From: Comamonadaceae bacterium 2PF
GTDB taxonomy: Bacteria; Pseudomonadota; Gammaproteobacteria; Burkholderiales; Burkholderiaceae_C
Length of the DNA stretch: 64,000 bases
Reading direction: 5' to 3'
Assembly (NCBI GenBank): GCA_005502875.1
Contig: SCMV01000010.1
Coordinates: forward strand, 28,874-92,873
Shown here piece after piece: positions 51,986 to 62,015 of this stretch; positions within the stretch are counted from its first letter, which is position 1; each line of letters opens with the position of its first letter. A program made the translations under genes and the position numbers. Under the pieces are notes generated by a model, which saw only the letters and a program-made list of their open reading frames with translations, was not told the DNA's origin and searched no databases.

Positions 51986-52819
51986 TCAGCAGCGCACGCT
52001 GTTGACCAGTGCGCGCAGGCCAGCCTCGTCGGTGATCCGGATGTCACGCTGCTTGACCTCCAGCAGGCCTTCATCCTGGAACTTCGAGAACGTGCGGCTG
52101 ACGGTTTCCAGTTTGAGGCCGAGGTAACTGCCGATTTCCTCTCGCGTCATGCGAAGCACCAGGGCAGATGCCGAGAACCCGCGCGCATGCAGGCGCTGAG
52201 TCAGGTTCAACAAGAAAGCGGCAAGGCGCTCCTCCGCGCGCATGCTGCCCAGCAAGAGCATCACGCCATGGTCGCGAACGATTTCTCGGCTCATGATCTT
52301 GTGAAACTGATGCTGCAGGTCGGAGAACTCTCGAGACAGCTCCTCCAATTGGCCATAGGGGATCACGCAGACCTGCGAGTCTTCGAGCGCAATGGCGTCA
52401 CATGCATGTCGGTCTGTGCTGATGCCATCGAGCCCCAACAACTCTCCAGCCATTTGAAAGCCAGTGACCTGGTCTCGGCCATCTTCCGAAGAGATGCGGG
52501 TTTTGAAGAAGCCCGTGCGCACCGCATACACCGATTTGAACGGGTCCCCCGTGTGGAAGAGCGCGTCGCCGCGTTTGATCGATTTGCGCGTTGCGACGAG
52601 GGTGTCGAGCTGCGTGAGCTGAGGCTGTGTCAGCCCAACGGGCAGGCACAGTTCGCGCAGGTTGCAGCTGGAGCACGCGACTTTGAATGAATCGAGTTTC
52701 ATGGGGGCGGGCGAAACTTGCGTGCCAGTCGAGCCGTTTGGGTGGCCACAGTGTGTGGCGGAACACGAGGTGGTTCCAGTCTGTGTCGGTTCGATCGATC
52801 GGGCGGTCTGGTTCAACAT
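51986..52819 (-). CDS. fnr: Fnr-type oxygen-sensing transcriptional regulator
   Basis: CRP/FNR-family activator whose oxygen-labile [4Fe-4S] cluster controls anaerobic and microaerobic genes. Cluster cysteines are in VACSSCNLRELCLPVGL, with the fourth in DRHACDAI. The DNA-recognition helix has ETVSR, the FNR-type specificity sequence. The start is ambiguous: this ATG has a GAGG ribosome site and would follow a short leader from the FNR box, giving 277 residues. An ATG at 52702 would give a usual 238-residue protein but has no ribosome site. It is divergent from hemN. Confidence 0.92.
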   Translation of the reverse strand: MLNQTARSIEPTQTGTTSCSATHCGHPNGSTGTQVSPAPMKLDSFKVACSSCNLRELCLPVGLTQPQLTQLDTLVATRKSIKRGDALFHTGDPFKSVYAVRTGFFKTRISSEDGRDQVTGFQMAGELLGLDGISTDRHACDAIALEDSQVCVIPYGQLEELSREFSDLQHQFHKIMSREIVRDHGVMLLLGSMRAEERLAAFLLNLTQRLHARGFSASALVLRMTREEIGSYLGLKLETVSRTFSKFQDEGLLEVKQRDIRITDEAGLRALVNSVRC

Positions 52820-52869
52820 GAGCAACCTCAAACAATGCCTGGATTGTTGCCGGATTCCCGGCGCCGCCC

Positions 52870-52883
52870 TTGATCCACGTCAA
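52870..52883. promoter_or_regulatory. FNR-type box between fnr and hemN
   Basis: TTGATCCACGTCAA matches TTGAT-N4-ATCAA except for one base in the right half (A to G). The centre lies 41.5 bases from the first base of hemN and about 57 bases from the fnr ATG at 52819. It could serve hemN activation and fnr autoregulation together. Confidence 0.7.
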
Positions 52884-52917
52884 CCCTGTTGGCTGGCAGT
52901 TTGGCACATTCGGGTGA

Positions 52918-54351
52918 ATGAGTGAACAGGCCCTGAAATCCCCGTCCATCCCTTCCGAAGCCCCTCTGGTCTCAAGGGAGACCTTGACGCGTCTTGATGT
53001 TCAGGGACCACGCTACACATCGTATCCCACGGCCGACAGGTTCGTCGAGGCGCACGGTGCCCAGCAGTATGTGCAGGCTTTGAGTCAACGTGGGCAAGGT
53101 GTCGGGGCGCTGACCGGAGGGGCGAGCGCCCTCTCGCTGTACGTTCACATTCCGTTTTGTGAGTCGGTTTGCTACTACTGCGCCTGCAACAAGGTCATCA
53201 CCCGTCACCACGAGCGCGCTCAGGCTTACCTGGGTGACCTGCGAGAAGAAATCCGGTTGGTTTCCGAGCAACTCGGCCCCGGTCAAATGGTGTCGCAACT
53301 GCATTTCGGGGGGGGCACTCCCACCTTCCTGAGCGATGACGAGTTGCAAGGGCTGCTCGACACCCTGCGCAGCACCTTCCGTTTTGTGCCAGGGGGTGAG
53401 TACGCGATCGAAATCGATCCTCGCACCATCGATCACGGGCGGCTGAAACGCCTGCACCAGATGGGGTTCAATCGGTTGAGCTTTGGGGTGCAGGATTTCG
53501 ATCCGGATGTGCAGAAAGCGGTCCATCGGGTTCAGCCGCACGACCAAGTCAGCGCATTGGTGCATGCCGCCAGGGCCGAGGGCTTCGAGTCGCTCAACAT
53601 GGACCTCATCTACGGACTGCCGAAGCAGACGCCTGAGAGCTTTGCCCGCACCCTGGCGCAAGTGGCTGAGCTACGTCCCGACCGCATTGCGCTGTATGCG
53701 TACGCACACCTGCCGCAGCGTTTCAAGCCTCAGCGGCGGATCGAGGCGGCCGACCTGCCCAAGGCGGAAGAAAAAGTCGGCATGTTGGCCGCTGCGATCG
53801 ATGCTTTTGGCAGGGCTGGCTACGACTACATCGGCATGGATCACTTCGCCTTGCACCATGACAGCCTGGCGGTTGCCAAGCGTCAGGGCAGGCTGCATCG
53901 CAACTTTCAAGGCTACAGCACACACCCTGACTGCGACTTGATTGGCCTGGGGGTGTCGGCCATTGGTCGTGTGGGTGCGCACTATGTGCAAAATGCCAAG
54001 ACGCTCGACGAATACCACGATGCGCTCAAGCGTCACGAGCTGCCGGTGGTGCGCGGGCTTGTCCTCACGCGAGATGACCTTGTGCGCCGCGCGGTGATCA
54101 TGGCCCTGATGTGCCAGGGCAGGGTGGACTTCGAGTCCATCGAGCTGGCATACCTGCTCGATTTCAGGCAATACTTTGAGTCTGAATTGCGCTTGCTGGT
54201 GCCGCTCGTCGAGTCGGGGTTGGTGCAAATGGAGTCTGATGGCATCCGAGTCACGCCGCTGGGGTGGTATTTCGTGCGGGCGGTGGCCATGGTGTTCGAC
54301 CGCCACCTGCAGGCCGACAAGGCCGTCGAGCGTTTTTCGCGCATCATCTGA
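52918..54351 (+). CDS. hemN: Oxygen-independent coproporphyrinogen III oxidase
   Basis: Radical SAM enzyme of 477 residues converting coproporphyrinogen III to protoporphyrinogen IX without oxygen, supplying haem for cbb3 oxidase at low oxygen. The cluster motif CESVCYYCAC gives Cys81, Cys85 and Cys88. GPRYTSYPTADRF (30-42) and HFGGGTPTFLS follow the HemN pattern, which separates it from HemW. No ribosome site precedes the ATG, and the FNR box spacing suggests transcription may start at or beside it. Confidence 0.94.
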   Translation: MSEQALKSPSIPSEAPLVSRETLTRLDVQGPRYTSYPTADRFVEAHGAQQYVQALSQRGQGVGALTGGASALSLYVHIPFCESVCYYCACNKVITRHHERAQAYLGDLREEIRLVSEQLGPGQMVSQLHFGGGTPTFLSDDELQGLLDTLRSTFRFVPGGEYAIEIDPRTIDHGRLKRLHQMGFNRLSFGVQDFDPDVQKAVHRVQPHDQVSALVHAARAEGFESLNMDLIYGLPKQTPESFARTLAQVAELRPDRIALYAYAHLPQRFKPQRRIEAADLPKAEEKVGMLAAAIDAFGRAGYDYIGMDHFALHHDSLAVAKRQGRLHRNFQGYSTHPDCDLIGLGVSAIGRVGAHYVQNAKTLDEYHDALKRHELPVVRGLVLTRDDLVRRAVIMALMCQGRVDFESIELAYLLDFRQYFESELRLLVPLVESGLVQMESDGIRVTPLGWYFVRAVAMVFDRHLQADKAVERFSRII

Positions 54352-54369
54352 GCGCGTGCGGGGCTGCCT

Positions 54370-55230
54370 GTGTTGAGCAGCTTGCTGGCAACCGCCTTCC
54401 TCATGGGGCTGGCGGGCATCCCGCATTGCACGGCGATGTGCGGTTCTGCCTGCGCGGTGGCATTTCCCAGGGGCTTGTCGATCTGGACGCTGCTGGGTCG
54501 GGCAATCGGCTATGCCTGCCTGGGCGCCTTGGCAGCAGCTGCCGTGGGCCTGGTGTCCCGCTGGGGGCAACAGGTCGCGATGATCAAACCGCTTTGGATG
54601 ATGGCCCAGTTGGCGATGGTGCTGTTGGGCTGCTTCATGCTGGTGCGCGGATTTGTTCCCGAGAGGGTGGATCAGGCAGGCAAGGGCTTGTACGTCCGTT
54701 TGAGATCGAGCTGGCAGGCTCGATCATCGGGCTGGCCGGCAATGGTTCAGCGTGCCTGGCCCCTGTTGGCCGGGCTGGCCTGGGCGCTGCTGCCTTGTGG
54801 TTTGCTCTACGCGGCCTTGATGGTGGCAGCGTTGGCGTCTGGTCCGGCAGAAGGGGCGCTGGTCATGCTGGCATTTGCTTTGCCCAGCGCCGTTGGGGTG
54901 TGGGCTGCGCCGGCCTTGCTGCGATGGCTCAGGGCGCGCACGGTGCAGGGTGCAACTGCCGCGCCGGTTGAGGCCGGCGCACCCGTGCCTGTGATCTGGA
55001 TGCGCGCATCAGGCGCCAGCGATCCCAAAGTCCAGGCGTTTCGGGCGCAGGCGTCGCCCTCGGTGCAGCACCGCGCCGCGGCCTCGGCTGTGGCCTCCTC
55101 GGCGGTTGCTGCCCCCCTTTGGTTGGACCAGCAATTGGCCGTGCGGGTCGCCGGCCTTGGCCTGGCGGCGATGGCCGCCTGGGGCTTGTGGCATCAACTT
55201 TGGGCCCAATGGCAAGCATGGTGCGCTTGA
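54370..55230 (+). CDS. DsbD_2-type (sulfite exporter TauE/SafE-like) membrane protein
   Basis: Membrane protein of 286 residues with about six helices. The first helix carries GIPHCTAMCGSAC (Cys20, Cys24, Cys28), the hallmark of the group annotated as cytochrome c biogenesis transmembrane region (PF13386) and often found beside cbb3 genes. The Cys/His motif suggests thiol or copper chemistry in oxidase maturation; this is inference. An Ala-rich, low-complexity cytoplasmic or periplasmic stretch lies at about 195-240. It starts at a GTG 18 bases after hemN (a TTG follows at once), so it is probably co-transcribed. Confidence 0.78.
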   Translation: MLSSLLATAFLMGLAGIPHCTAMCGSACAVAFPRGLSIWTLLGRAIGYACLGALAAAAVGLVSRWGQQVAMIKPLWMMAQLAMVLLGCFMLVRGFVPERVDQAGKGLYVRLRSSWQARSSGWPAMVQRAWPLLAGLAWALLPCGLLYAALMVAALASGPAEGALVMLAFALPSAVGVWAAPALLRWLRARTVQGATAAPVEAGAPVPVIWMRASGASDPKVQAFRAQASPSVQHRAAASAVASSAVAAPLWLDQQLAVRVAGLGLAAMAAWGLWHQLWAQWQAWCA

Positions 55231-55393
55231 TGTGTCGCGGCTTTGCGCCGAATCGCGCTGAAATCCGGATCATCCATGGGAAACCAGCGCTGCCGCTGTG
55301 CCCCTGATTCAGGTGGTCGCGTAGAATCAATTCACGTTGCCGACATCCATGGCAATGTTTTTCACGGAAACGCCAAACGCGGAGACCACAGTC

Positions 55394-56647
<1,254 letters not shown>

Positions 56648-56683
56648 TCAGGAAGCGGCGGCCGATGATCGGCTGCGCCCATG

Positions 56684-56716
56684 AAAACGGCCCGCCAACA
56701 GGCGGGCCGTTTTCAT
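56684..56716. terminator. Bidirectional terminator after icd
   Basis: Stem AAAACGGCCCGCC / GGCGGGCCGTTTT with an AACA loop, A-run on one side and T-run on the other. It serves icd and the convergent cold-shock gene. Confidence 0.9.
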
Positions 56717-56811
56717 TCATTGACAGCGCGCAGTTCCACGGAGGCTGAGCCCGGGCCTGTGGGCGTGAGGCGATCCTGCGACGCCCGCAGGTGCCCAGGG
56801 CAGCTCAGCGT

Positions 56812-57099
56812 TCAATGAGGCAGGCTGTGCCCGGCAGAAGGCTGTTCGAGGAAATGCAGGTCGCCGATGGCGTCAGCAACCAGCTCGCCGCTTTGCGGCA
56901 AAGGCTGGATGTTCTGAGCGAGCATGCCTTTGGGCCCCGCGACCAGCTCATAACTGACCTTCGAGCCTTGCTTCAGGGTGCGAAACCCGTCCATCTGGAT
57001 GGCGGAAAAATGAGCAAAAACGTCACCGCCGCCCTGATCGGGTTCGATGAATCCGAAACCTTTGGCGTCGTTGAACCATTTGACAGTGCCGGTGGCCAT
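56812..57099 (-). CDS. Cold-shock protein (CspA family) with C-terminal extension
   Basis: Nucleic-acid-binding OB-fold protein. Residues 1-67 form a standard Csp: [20 protein letters not shown] with RNP1 KGFGFI and RNP2 DVFAHF. The frame continues for 28 residues beyond the usual end, as [20 protein letters not shown] and a short tail; most Csps stop near residue 67-70. A GGAGGG ribosome site fixes the ATG. The extension has no recognised motif. The convergent icd terminator lies about 100 bases beyond the stop. Confidence 0.92.
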   Translation of the reverse strand: MATGTVKWFNDAKGFGFIEPDQGGGDVFAHFSAIQMDGFRTLKQGSKVSYELVAGPKGMLAQNIQPLPQSGELVADAIGDLHFLEQPSAGHSLPH

Positions 57100-57444
57100 G
57101 CTGTCCCTCCAAGTTAGTTTGTGACGGTTTTCACGTTGTGCGCTCAGCGCTGTCAAGCGCAGAAATGCCCGGTATCAAATTGAATCGCCCATATATGACC
57201 GACTTGCCGTCGGGGTTCATGCCGGCAGAGCTCTGCTTGTGACAGGCTGTCGCGATCCGTCATAGGAGGCTTGGGGTTGGCGGCTGGCTGATTGTGTCGA
57301 TTGAAACATTTGCAAGCGCAACCCGATCGGTGTGGTGCTCGCGAGAAAAGTGCAGTCTCAGCCGTGAATTTCCTGACCTTGAACCCAGGTAGGAGACCCC
57401 AAGATGACATGGCATGAGCAAGACGCCTCCTCTAGAATGGATTC
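57100..57444. other. Intergenic region between divergent csp and clpS
   Basis: About 345 bases without a convincing gene; the short frames inside have no coding character. It should hold the csp 5' leader on the minus strand, often long and structured in this family, and the clpS promoter on the plus strand. A TAGAAT hexamer at 57433-57438 resembles a -10 box, but no matching -35 is visible. The segment is less GC-rich than its flanks. Confidence 0.6.
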
Positions 57445-57798
57445 ATGACATTGAGGTTGAATCCCCACCTGGCCACCGGGCCGAAAGGACCTGCCGAGGA
57501 CGGGCAGGGGTCGGTTGTCGCCGAAAAGCAGGCGCTCGCCCTCGAGCCGCCGCGGCTGTACCAGGTCGTCATGCTCAACGACGATTTCACGCCCATGGAG
57601 TTCGTGGTGTTCGTGCTTCAGGAGCACTTTCACCATGACATCGACGCGGCCACGCAAATCATGCTGAAAATCCACCACGAAGGCCGTGGTGTGTGCGGCG
57701 TCTTCACGAAGGACGTCGCGGCCACAAAGGTCGAACTTGTTCTTGCCGCCGCCCGCCAGGCCGGGCATCCCCTGCAGTGCATCCTGGAGACCGCATGA
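57445..57798 (+). CDS. clpS: ATP-dependent Clp protease adaptor ClpS
   Basis: N-end-rule adaptor of 117 residues delivering substrates to ClpAP. The core begins [18 protein letters not shown] (about 39-56), including the substrate-pocket DD, and continues with the [12 protein letters not shown] and [10 protein letters not shown] runs. The N-terminal 35 residues are a flexible extension. The stop overlaps the clpA ATG by 4 bases, the standard clpS-clpA arrangement. Confidence 0.95.
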   Translation: MTLRLNPHLATGPKGPAEDGQGSVVAEKQALALEPPRLYQVVMLNDDFTPMEFVVFVLQEHFHHDIDAATQIMLKIHHEGRGVCGVFTKDVAATKVELVLAAARQAGHPLQCILETA

Positions 57799-60113
57799 TT
57801 GCGCAAGAGTTGGAAGTGAGTCTGCACATGGCCTTCGTCGAGGCCCGACAGCAACGCCACGAGTTCATCACCGTGGAACACCTGCTGTTGGCGTTGATCG
57901 ACAACCCCTCTGCTTCCGAGGTGTTGAAGGCCTGCGCCGCGAACCTGGATGAGCTCCGCAAGAACCTCGACCAGTTCGTTCGCGACAACACACCCACCGT
58001 CGGTGGCACCGACGAAGTCGACACGCAACCGACGCTGGGCTTTCAGCGCGTGATCCAGCGCGCGATCATGCACGTGCAGTCCTCCGGCAGCGGCAAGAAG
58101 GAGGTCACGGGCGCCAACGTCCTGGTGGCCATCTTCGGCGAGAAGGATTCGCATGCCGTGTACTACCTGCACCAGCAGGGCGTCACGCGCCTGGATGTGG
58201 TGAACTTCATTGCTCACGGCATCCGCAAGGCCGACCCGCCTGAGGCCGCCAAGCAGGCTTCCGAGCAGAGCCCTGCCGAGGCCGAGAAGGAAGAGGCCGA
58301 AGGCAAGGCTTCGCCCCTGGAGCAGTACACCCAGAACCTCAACCAGATGGCCCGCGACGGCAAGATCGACCCGCTGATCGGTCGTGACACCGAGGTTGAG
58401 CGTGTCATCCAGGTGTTGTGCCGTCGCCGCAAGAACAACCCGCTGCTGGTGGGTGAGGCTGGTGTGGGCAAGACCGCGATTGCAGAGGGCCTGGCTTGGC
58501 GCATCACGCAGAACGACGTGCCCGATGTGTTGGCCGATGCCGAGGTCTATGCCCTCGACATGGGGGCTTTGCTGGCAGGCACCAAGTACCGTGGTGACTT
58601 CGAGCAGCGCCTGAAGGCCGTCATCAAGCAGCTCAAGGAGCAGCCCGGTGCGGTGCTGTTCATCGATGAAATCCACACGCTGATCGGGGCCGGTGCGGCC
58701 TCGGGTGGCACGTTGGATGCTTCCAACCTGCTCAAGCCTGCGCTGAGCTCCGGGCAGCTCAAGTGCATCGGCGCGACCACGTTCACCGAGTACCGCGGCA
58801 TCTTCGAGAAAGACGCGGCCCTGTCGCGGCGCTTCCAGAAGGTCGAGGTGGCCGAGCCTTCGGTCGAGCAGACCATTGAAATCCTCAAGGGTTTGAAGTC
58901 GCGCTTCGAGGAGCACCACAGCGTGAAGTACGCGCTGGGTGCCTTGCAGGCCGCTGCCGAGCTGTCGGCCAAGTTCATCAACGACCGCCACCTGCCGGAC
59001 AAGGCCATCGACGTGATCGACGAGGCCGGTGCCGCGCAGCGCATCCTGCCCAAGAGCAAGCAGAAGAAGACCATCACGCGCGCCGAGGTCGAAGAGATCG
59101 TGGCCAAGATCGCGCGGGTGCCTTCGACCAGCGTGTCCAACGACGACCGCAGCAAGCTCAAGACGCTGGACCGCGACCTCAAGAGCGTGGTGTTCGGTCA
59201 GGACAACGCGATCGATGCGTTGGCTGCGGCCATCAAGATGGCTCGCTCGGGCCTGGGCAAGCCGGACAAGCCGATCGGCTCTTTCCTGTTCAGCGGCCCC
59301 ACGGGCGTCGGCAAGACGGAAGTCGCCAAGCAGCTGGCCTACATCCTGGGCATCGAGCTGATCCGCTTCGACATGTCGGAGTACATGGAGCGCCACGCGG
59401 TCAGCCGCCTGATCGGCGCGCCCCCGGGCTACGTTGGTTTCGACCAGGGTGGTCTGCTGACCGAAGCCGTGAGCAAGAAGCCGCATTGCGTGCTGCTGCT
59501 TGACGAGATCGAGAAGGCCCACCCGGACGTTTTCAACATCCTGCTGCAGGTCATGGACCACGGCACGCTGACGGACAACAACGGTCGCAAGGCCGACTTC
59601 CGCAACGTGCTGATCATCATGACGACCAACGCGGGCGCCGAGACGCTGCAGAAGTCGACCATCGGCTTCACCAACCCGCGCGAGCTGGGCGACGAGATGG
59701 CCGACATCAAGCGCATGTTCACGCCCGAGTTCCGCAACCGTCTTGATGCCATCGTCGGTTTCAAGCCGCTGGACGAGGAAGTCATCCTGCGCGTGGTGGA
59801 CAAGTTCCTGCTGCAGCTCGAGAGCCAGTTGGCCGAGAAGAAGGTCGAGGTCACGTTCACCGATGCCTTGCGCCGCCACCTGGCCAAGCGCGGGTTCGAT
59901 CCGCTCATGGGGGCCCGCCCGATGCAACGCCTGATTCAGGACACGATCCGCAAGGCGCTGGCCGACGAGCTGCTGTTCGGTGGTCTGGTCGATGGCGGTC
60001 GCCTGACGGTGGACATCGTCGACAACGACAAGGGCGAGCCCGAGGTCAAGCTGGACATCCAGCCGAACAAGAAGAGCGATCGCACCAAGCCCGAGGCGGC
60101 CACGGCCGAGTGA
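57795..60113 (+). CDS. clpA: ATP-dependent Clp protease ATP-binding subunit ClpA
   Basis: Hexameric AAA+ unfoldase of 772 residues feeding the ClpP protease. An N-terminal Clp-N domain binds ClpS (residues 1-150). The first ATPase domain has Walker A GEAGVGKT at 220-227, the second GPTGVGKT at 501-508, and the ClpP-binding IGF-type loop ([10 protein letters not shown]) follows. The absence of a coiled-coil M-domain excludes ClpB and ClpC. It is translationally coupled to clpS. Confidence 0.96.
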   Translation: MIAQELEVSLHMAFVEARQQRHEFITVEHLLLALIDNPSASEVLKACAANLDELRKNLDQFVRDNTPTVGGTDEVDTQPTLGFQRVIQRAIMHVQSSGSGKKEVTGANVLVAIFGEKDSHAVYYLHQQGVTRLDVVNFIAHGIRKADPPEAAKQASEQSPAEAEKEEAEGKASPLEQYTQNLNQMARDGKIDPLIGRDTEVERVIQVLCRRRKNNPLLVGEAGVGKTAIAEGLAWRITQNDVPDVLADAEVYALDMGALLAGTKYRGDFEQRLKAVIKQLKEQPGAVLFIDEIHTLIGAGAASGGTLDASNLLKPALSSGQLKCIGATTFTEYRGIFEKDAALSRRFQKVEVAEPSVEQTIEILKGLKSRFEEHHSVKYALGALQAAAELSAKFINDRHLPDKAIDVIDEAGAAQRILPKSKQKKTITRAEVEEIVAKIARVPSTSVSNDDRSKLKTLDRDLKSVVFGQDNAIDALAAAIKMARSGLGKPDKPIGSFLFSGPTGVGKTEVAKQLAYILGIELIRFDMSEYMERHAVSRLIGAPPGYVGFDQGGLLTEAVSKKPHCVLLLDEIEKAHPDVFNILLQVMDHGTLTDNNGRKADFRNVLIIMTTNAGAETLQKSTIGFTNPRELGDEMADIKRMFTPEFRNRLDAIVGFKPLDEEVILRVVDKFLLQLESQLAEKKVEVTFTDALRRHLAKRGFDPLMGARPMQRLIQDTIRKALADELLFGGLVDGGRLTVDIVDNDKGEPEVKLDIQPNKKSDRTKPEAATAE

Positions 60114-60130
60114 GGCAAAAGCCAAAATGG

Positions 60131-60160
60131 AAAGGGCCTGCACCAGCGGGCCCTTTTCTT
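60131..60160 (+). terminator. Intrinsic terminator after clpA
   Basis: Stem AAAGGGCC / GGCCCTTT with a 10-base loop, followed by TCTTTT. It lies between clpA and the convergent lpxH. Confidence 0.8.
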
Positions 60161-60173
60161 TTGGTGACGCGGG

Positions 60174-60947
60174 TCAGGCCAGCGACAGGCGTTGCAGTCC
60201 GCTGGCTTGCCAGCGCAGGACCTCGGCCCGTGGGTGGGCATGATCGAGGTCCCAGTCAGACAGCACGTGTCGCACGTGGCCACCAAAGGGCTGGCTGCCC
60301 GGGCGGTGGGTGTGGCCGTGGATGAGCAAGTTGCAGCCGGATGCGTCCAGCCAGTCGCTTGCAGTGGCTTCGTCCACGTCGGCGTAGACAGCCTGTTCAC
60401 TCACCTGCTGGTGGGCCTGGCTGGCCGCGCGCATCTGCCGAGCCTGCTCGATTCGAGTTGCCAGCGGGTGGGCCAGGAAAGCCTGTTGCCAGGAGGCCTG
60501 GCGCACCTGAGCGCGGAAGGTGAGGTACTTGGTGTCGGCCAGGCAGAGCTCGTCACCGTGGATCAGCAGGGCGCGCTGACCGAAAGCGTCCAAGGTGGTC
60601 GGGTCGGGCAGGGCGTGTGCACCGCAGGCCTGCATGAAGGCATCGCCCAGCAGGAAGTCGCGGTTGCCGACCATGATGCCCAGCCAGCGGCGGCTGGCGA
60701 AGTCGCGCAACATGGCCAGGCAACGGCCCTCGTGAGGCTCGTTGCGCATGTCGTCGCCCACCCAGGCTTCGAACAGGTCGCCCAAGATGAACAGGGCGTC
60801 TGCCGGGGTCCCCGACAAGAAGCGCTCGAGCGCCGCCGTGGTGTCCGGCAGGCCGTCGTGCAGGTGGATGTCGGAGATGAAATCAATGCACCGCCACGAG
60901 GGCGGTGCTTGCAGGGGGTGAGCGCCGGGGAAGGCTGGCTTCCCCAT
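60174..60947 (-). CDS. lpxH: UDP-2,3-diacylglucosamine diphosphatase
   Basis: Metallophosphoesterase of 257 residues hydrolysing UDP-2,3-diacylglucosamine to lipid X in lipid A synthesis. It carries the full metal-binding series: DIHL (D26, H28), GDLFEAWVGDD (D57), GNRDF (N95), a HGDE segment and GHTHRP near the C-terminus. The ATG begins MGKPAFPG and lies 4 bases after the cyclophilin stop, so it belongs to the same transcript as the two isomerases; this is a common Burkholderiales order. Confidence 0.93.
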   Translation of the reverse strand: MGKPAFPGAHPLQAPPSWRCIDFISDIHLHDGLPDTTAALERFLSGTPADALFILGDLFEAWVGDDMRNEPHEGRCLAMLRDFASRRWLGIMVGNRDFLLGDAFMQACGAHALPDPTTLDAFGQRALLIHGDELCLADTKYLTFRAQVRQASWQQAFLAHPLATRIEQARQMRAASQAHQQVSEQAVYADVDEATASDWLDASGCNLLIHGHTHRPGSQPFGGHVRHVLSDWDLDHAHPRAEVLRWQASGLQRLSLA

Positions 60948-60951
60948 GACG

Positions 60952-61452
60952 TCAGACCTCGGTGGCTTGGGTGATGACGACGTCTTCGAGTGGCACGTCG
61001 TCATGGAAGCCCTTGCGGCCGGTCTTGACCTTCTCGATGGCATCGATCACTTCGGTGCCTGCCACGACCTTGCCGAAGACGGCATAGCCCCAGCCTTGCG
61101 GCGACTCGGACTTGAAGTTCAGGAAGTCGTTGTTGGTGGCGTTGATGAAGAACTGGGCCGACGCCGAGTGCGGCGCGCTGGTGCGGGCCATGGCGATGGT
61201 GTACTTGTCGTTCTTCAGGCCGTTGTTGGCCTCGTTCTGGATCTCGCCCTGGGTGGGCTTTTGCTTGAGGCCAGGCTCGAAGCCGCCACCCTGGACCATG
61301 AAGCCCTTGATGACGCGGTGGAACACGGTGCCGTTGTAGTGACCCGCGTTGACGTAGTTCAGGAAGTTGGCGACGGTGATGGGCGCCTTGGCCTCATCGA
61401 GTTCCAGGCGGATGACGCCCGCGGTGGTCTGCAGTTCAACGGTCTTGGTCAT
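60952..61452 (-). CDS. ppiB: Cytoplasmic cyclophilin-type peptidyl-prolyl isomerase
   Basis: Cyclophilin of 166 residues without a signal peptide. Active-site residues are in [37 protein letters not shown] and [18 protein letters not shown] site precedes the ATG; a GTG overlapping the upstream stop is an alternative, adding three residues. It is the second of two tandem cyclophilin genes, probably cytoplasmic PpiB against exported PpiA. Confidence 0.92.
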   Translation of the reverse strand: MTKTVELQTTAGVIRLELDEAKAPITVANFLNYVNAGHYNGTVFHRVIKGFMVQGGGFEPGLKQKPTQGEIQNEANNGLKNDKYTIAMARTSAPHSASAQFFINATNNDFLNFKSESPQGWGYAVFGKVVAGTEVIDAIEKVKTGRKGFHDDVPLEDVVITQATEV

Positions 61453-61457
61453 GGTGA

Positions 61458-62015
61458 TCACTTCTCGATGGTGGCTTTGGTGATGACGACGGCTTGCACG
61501 GGCACGTCGCCATGAGGAGGTTTGGTGGTGGTGGGCACCTTGCGGATCTTGTCAACCACGTCCATGCCCTCGATGACCTTGCCGAACACGGCGTAGCCGT
61601 TGCCGTCCGGTGAGCGGGCGGCATCCAGGAAGGCATTGTCCTTCACGTTGATGAAGAACTGGGCGGTGGCCGAGTCAGGCACGCTGGTGCGGGCCATGGC
61701 GACGCTGCCGCGGGTGTTGCTCAGGCCGTTGCGGCTCTCAAGCGGAATGGGCGCGCGCGTGGGCTTTTCCTTCATGTCAGGCGTCATGCCGCCACCCTGG
61801 ATCATGAAGCCGTCGATCACGCGGTGAAAGACGGTGCCGTTGTAATGACCAGCTTTGACGTACTCGACGAAGTTGGCAACGGTCTTGGGGGCTTTGGCGG
61901 CCTCAAGTTGCAGAACGATGTCGCCTTGGTTGGTGCTCAAGCGAACGTTCTGGGCCTGGGCTGCCAGGGCAGTCAGGACGGTGGCCGATGCCACCAGCAG
62001 TGTGCGAATCGTCAT
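61458..62015 (-). CDS. ppiA: Periplasmic cyclophilin-type peptidyl-prolyl isomerase
   Basis: Exported cyclophilin of 185 residues with signal peptide [20 protein letters not shown], cleaved near AQA. Catalytic runs [19 protein letters not shown] and [18 protein letters not shown] are intact. It acts on periplasmic or outer-membrane proteins. The ATG overlaps the L,D-transpeptidase stop by 4 bases, so it is coupled to that cell-wall gene. It shares close sequence with the following ppiB, consistent with tandem duplication. Confidence 0.92.
   Translation of the reverse strand: MTIRTLLVASATVLTALAAQAQNVRLSTNQGDIVLQLEAAKAPKTVANFVEYVKAGHYNGTVFHRVIDGFMIQGGGMTPDMKEKPTRAPIPLESRNGLSNTRGSVAMARTSVPDSATAQFFINVKDNAFLDAARSPDGNGYAVFGKVIEGMDVVDKIRKVPTTTKPPHGDVPVQAVVITKATIEK

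Noticed and set aside
57630..60143. Open frame of 837 codons on the minus strand opposite clpS-clpA
   Set aside because: Antisense shadow of ClpA, rich in Asp/Val/Leu/Gln without any recognisable domain.
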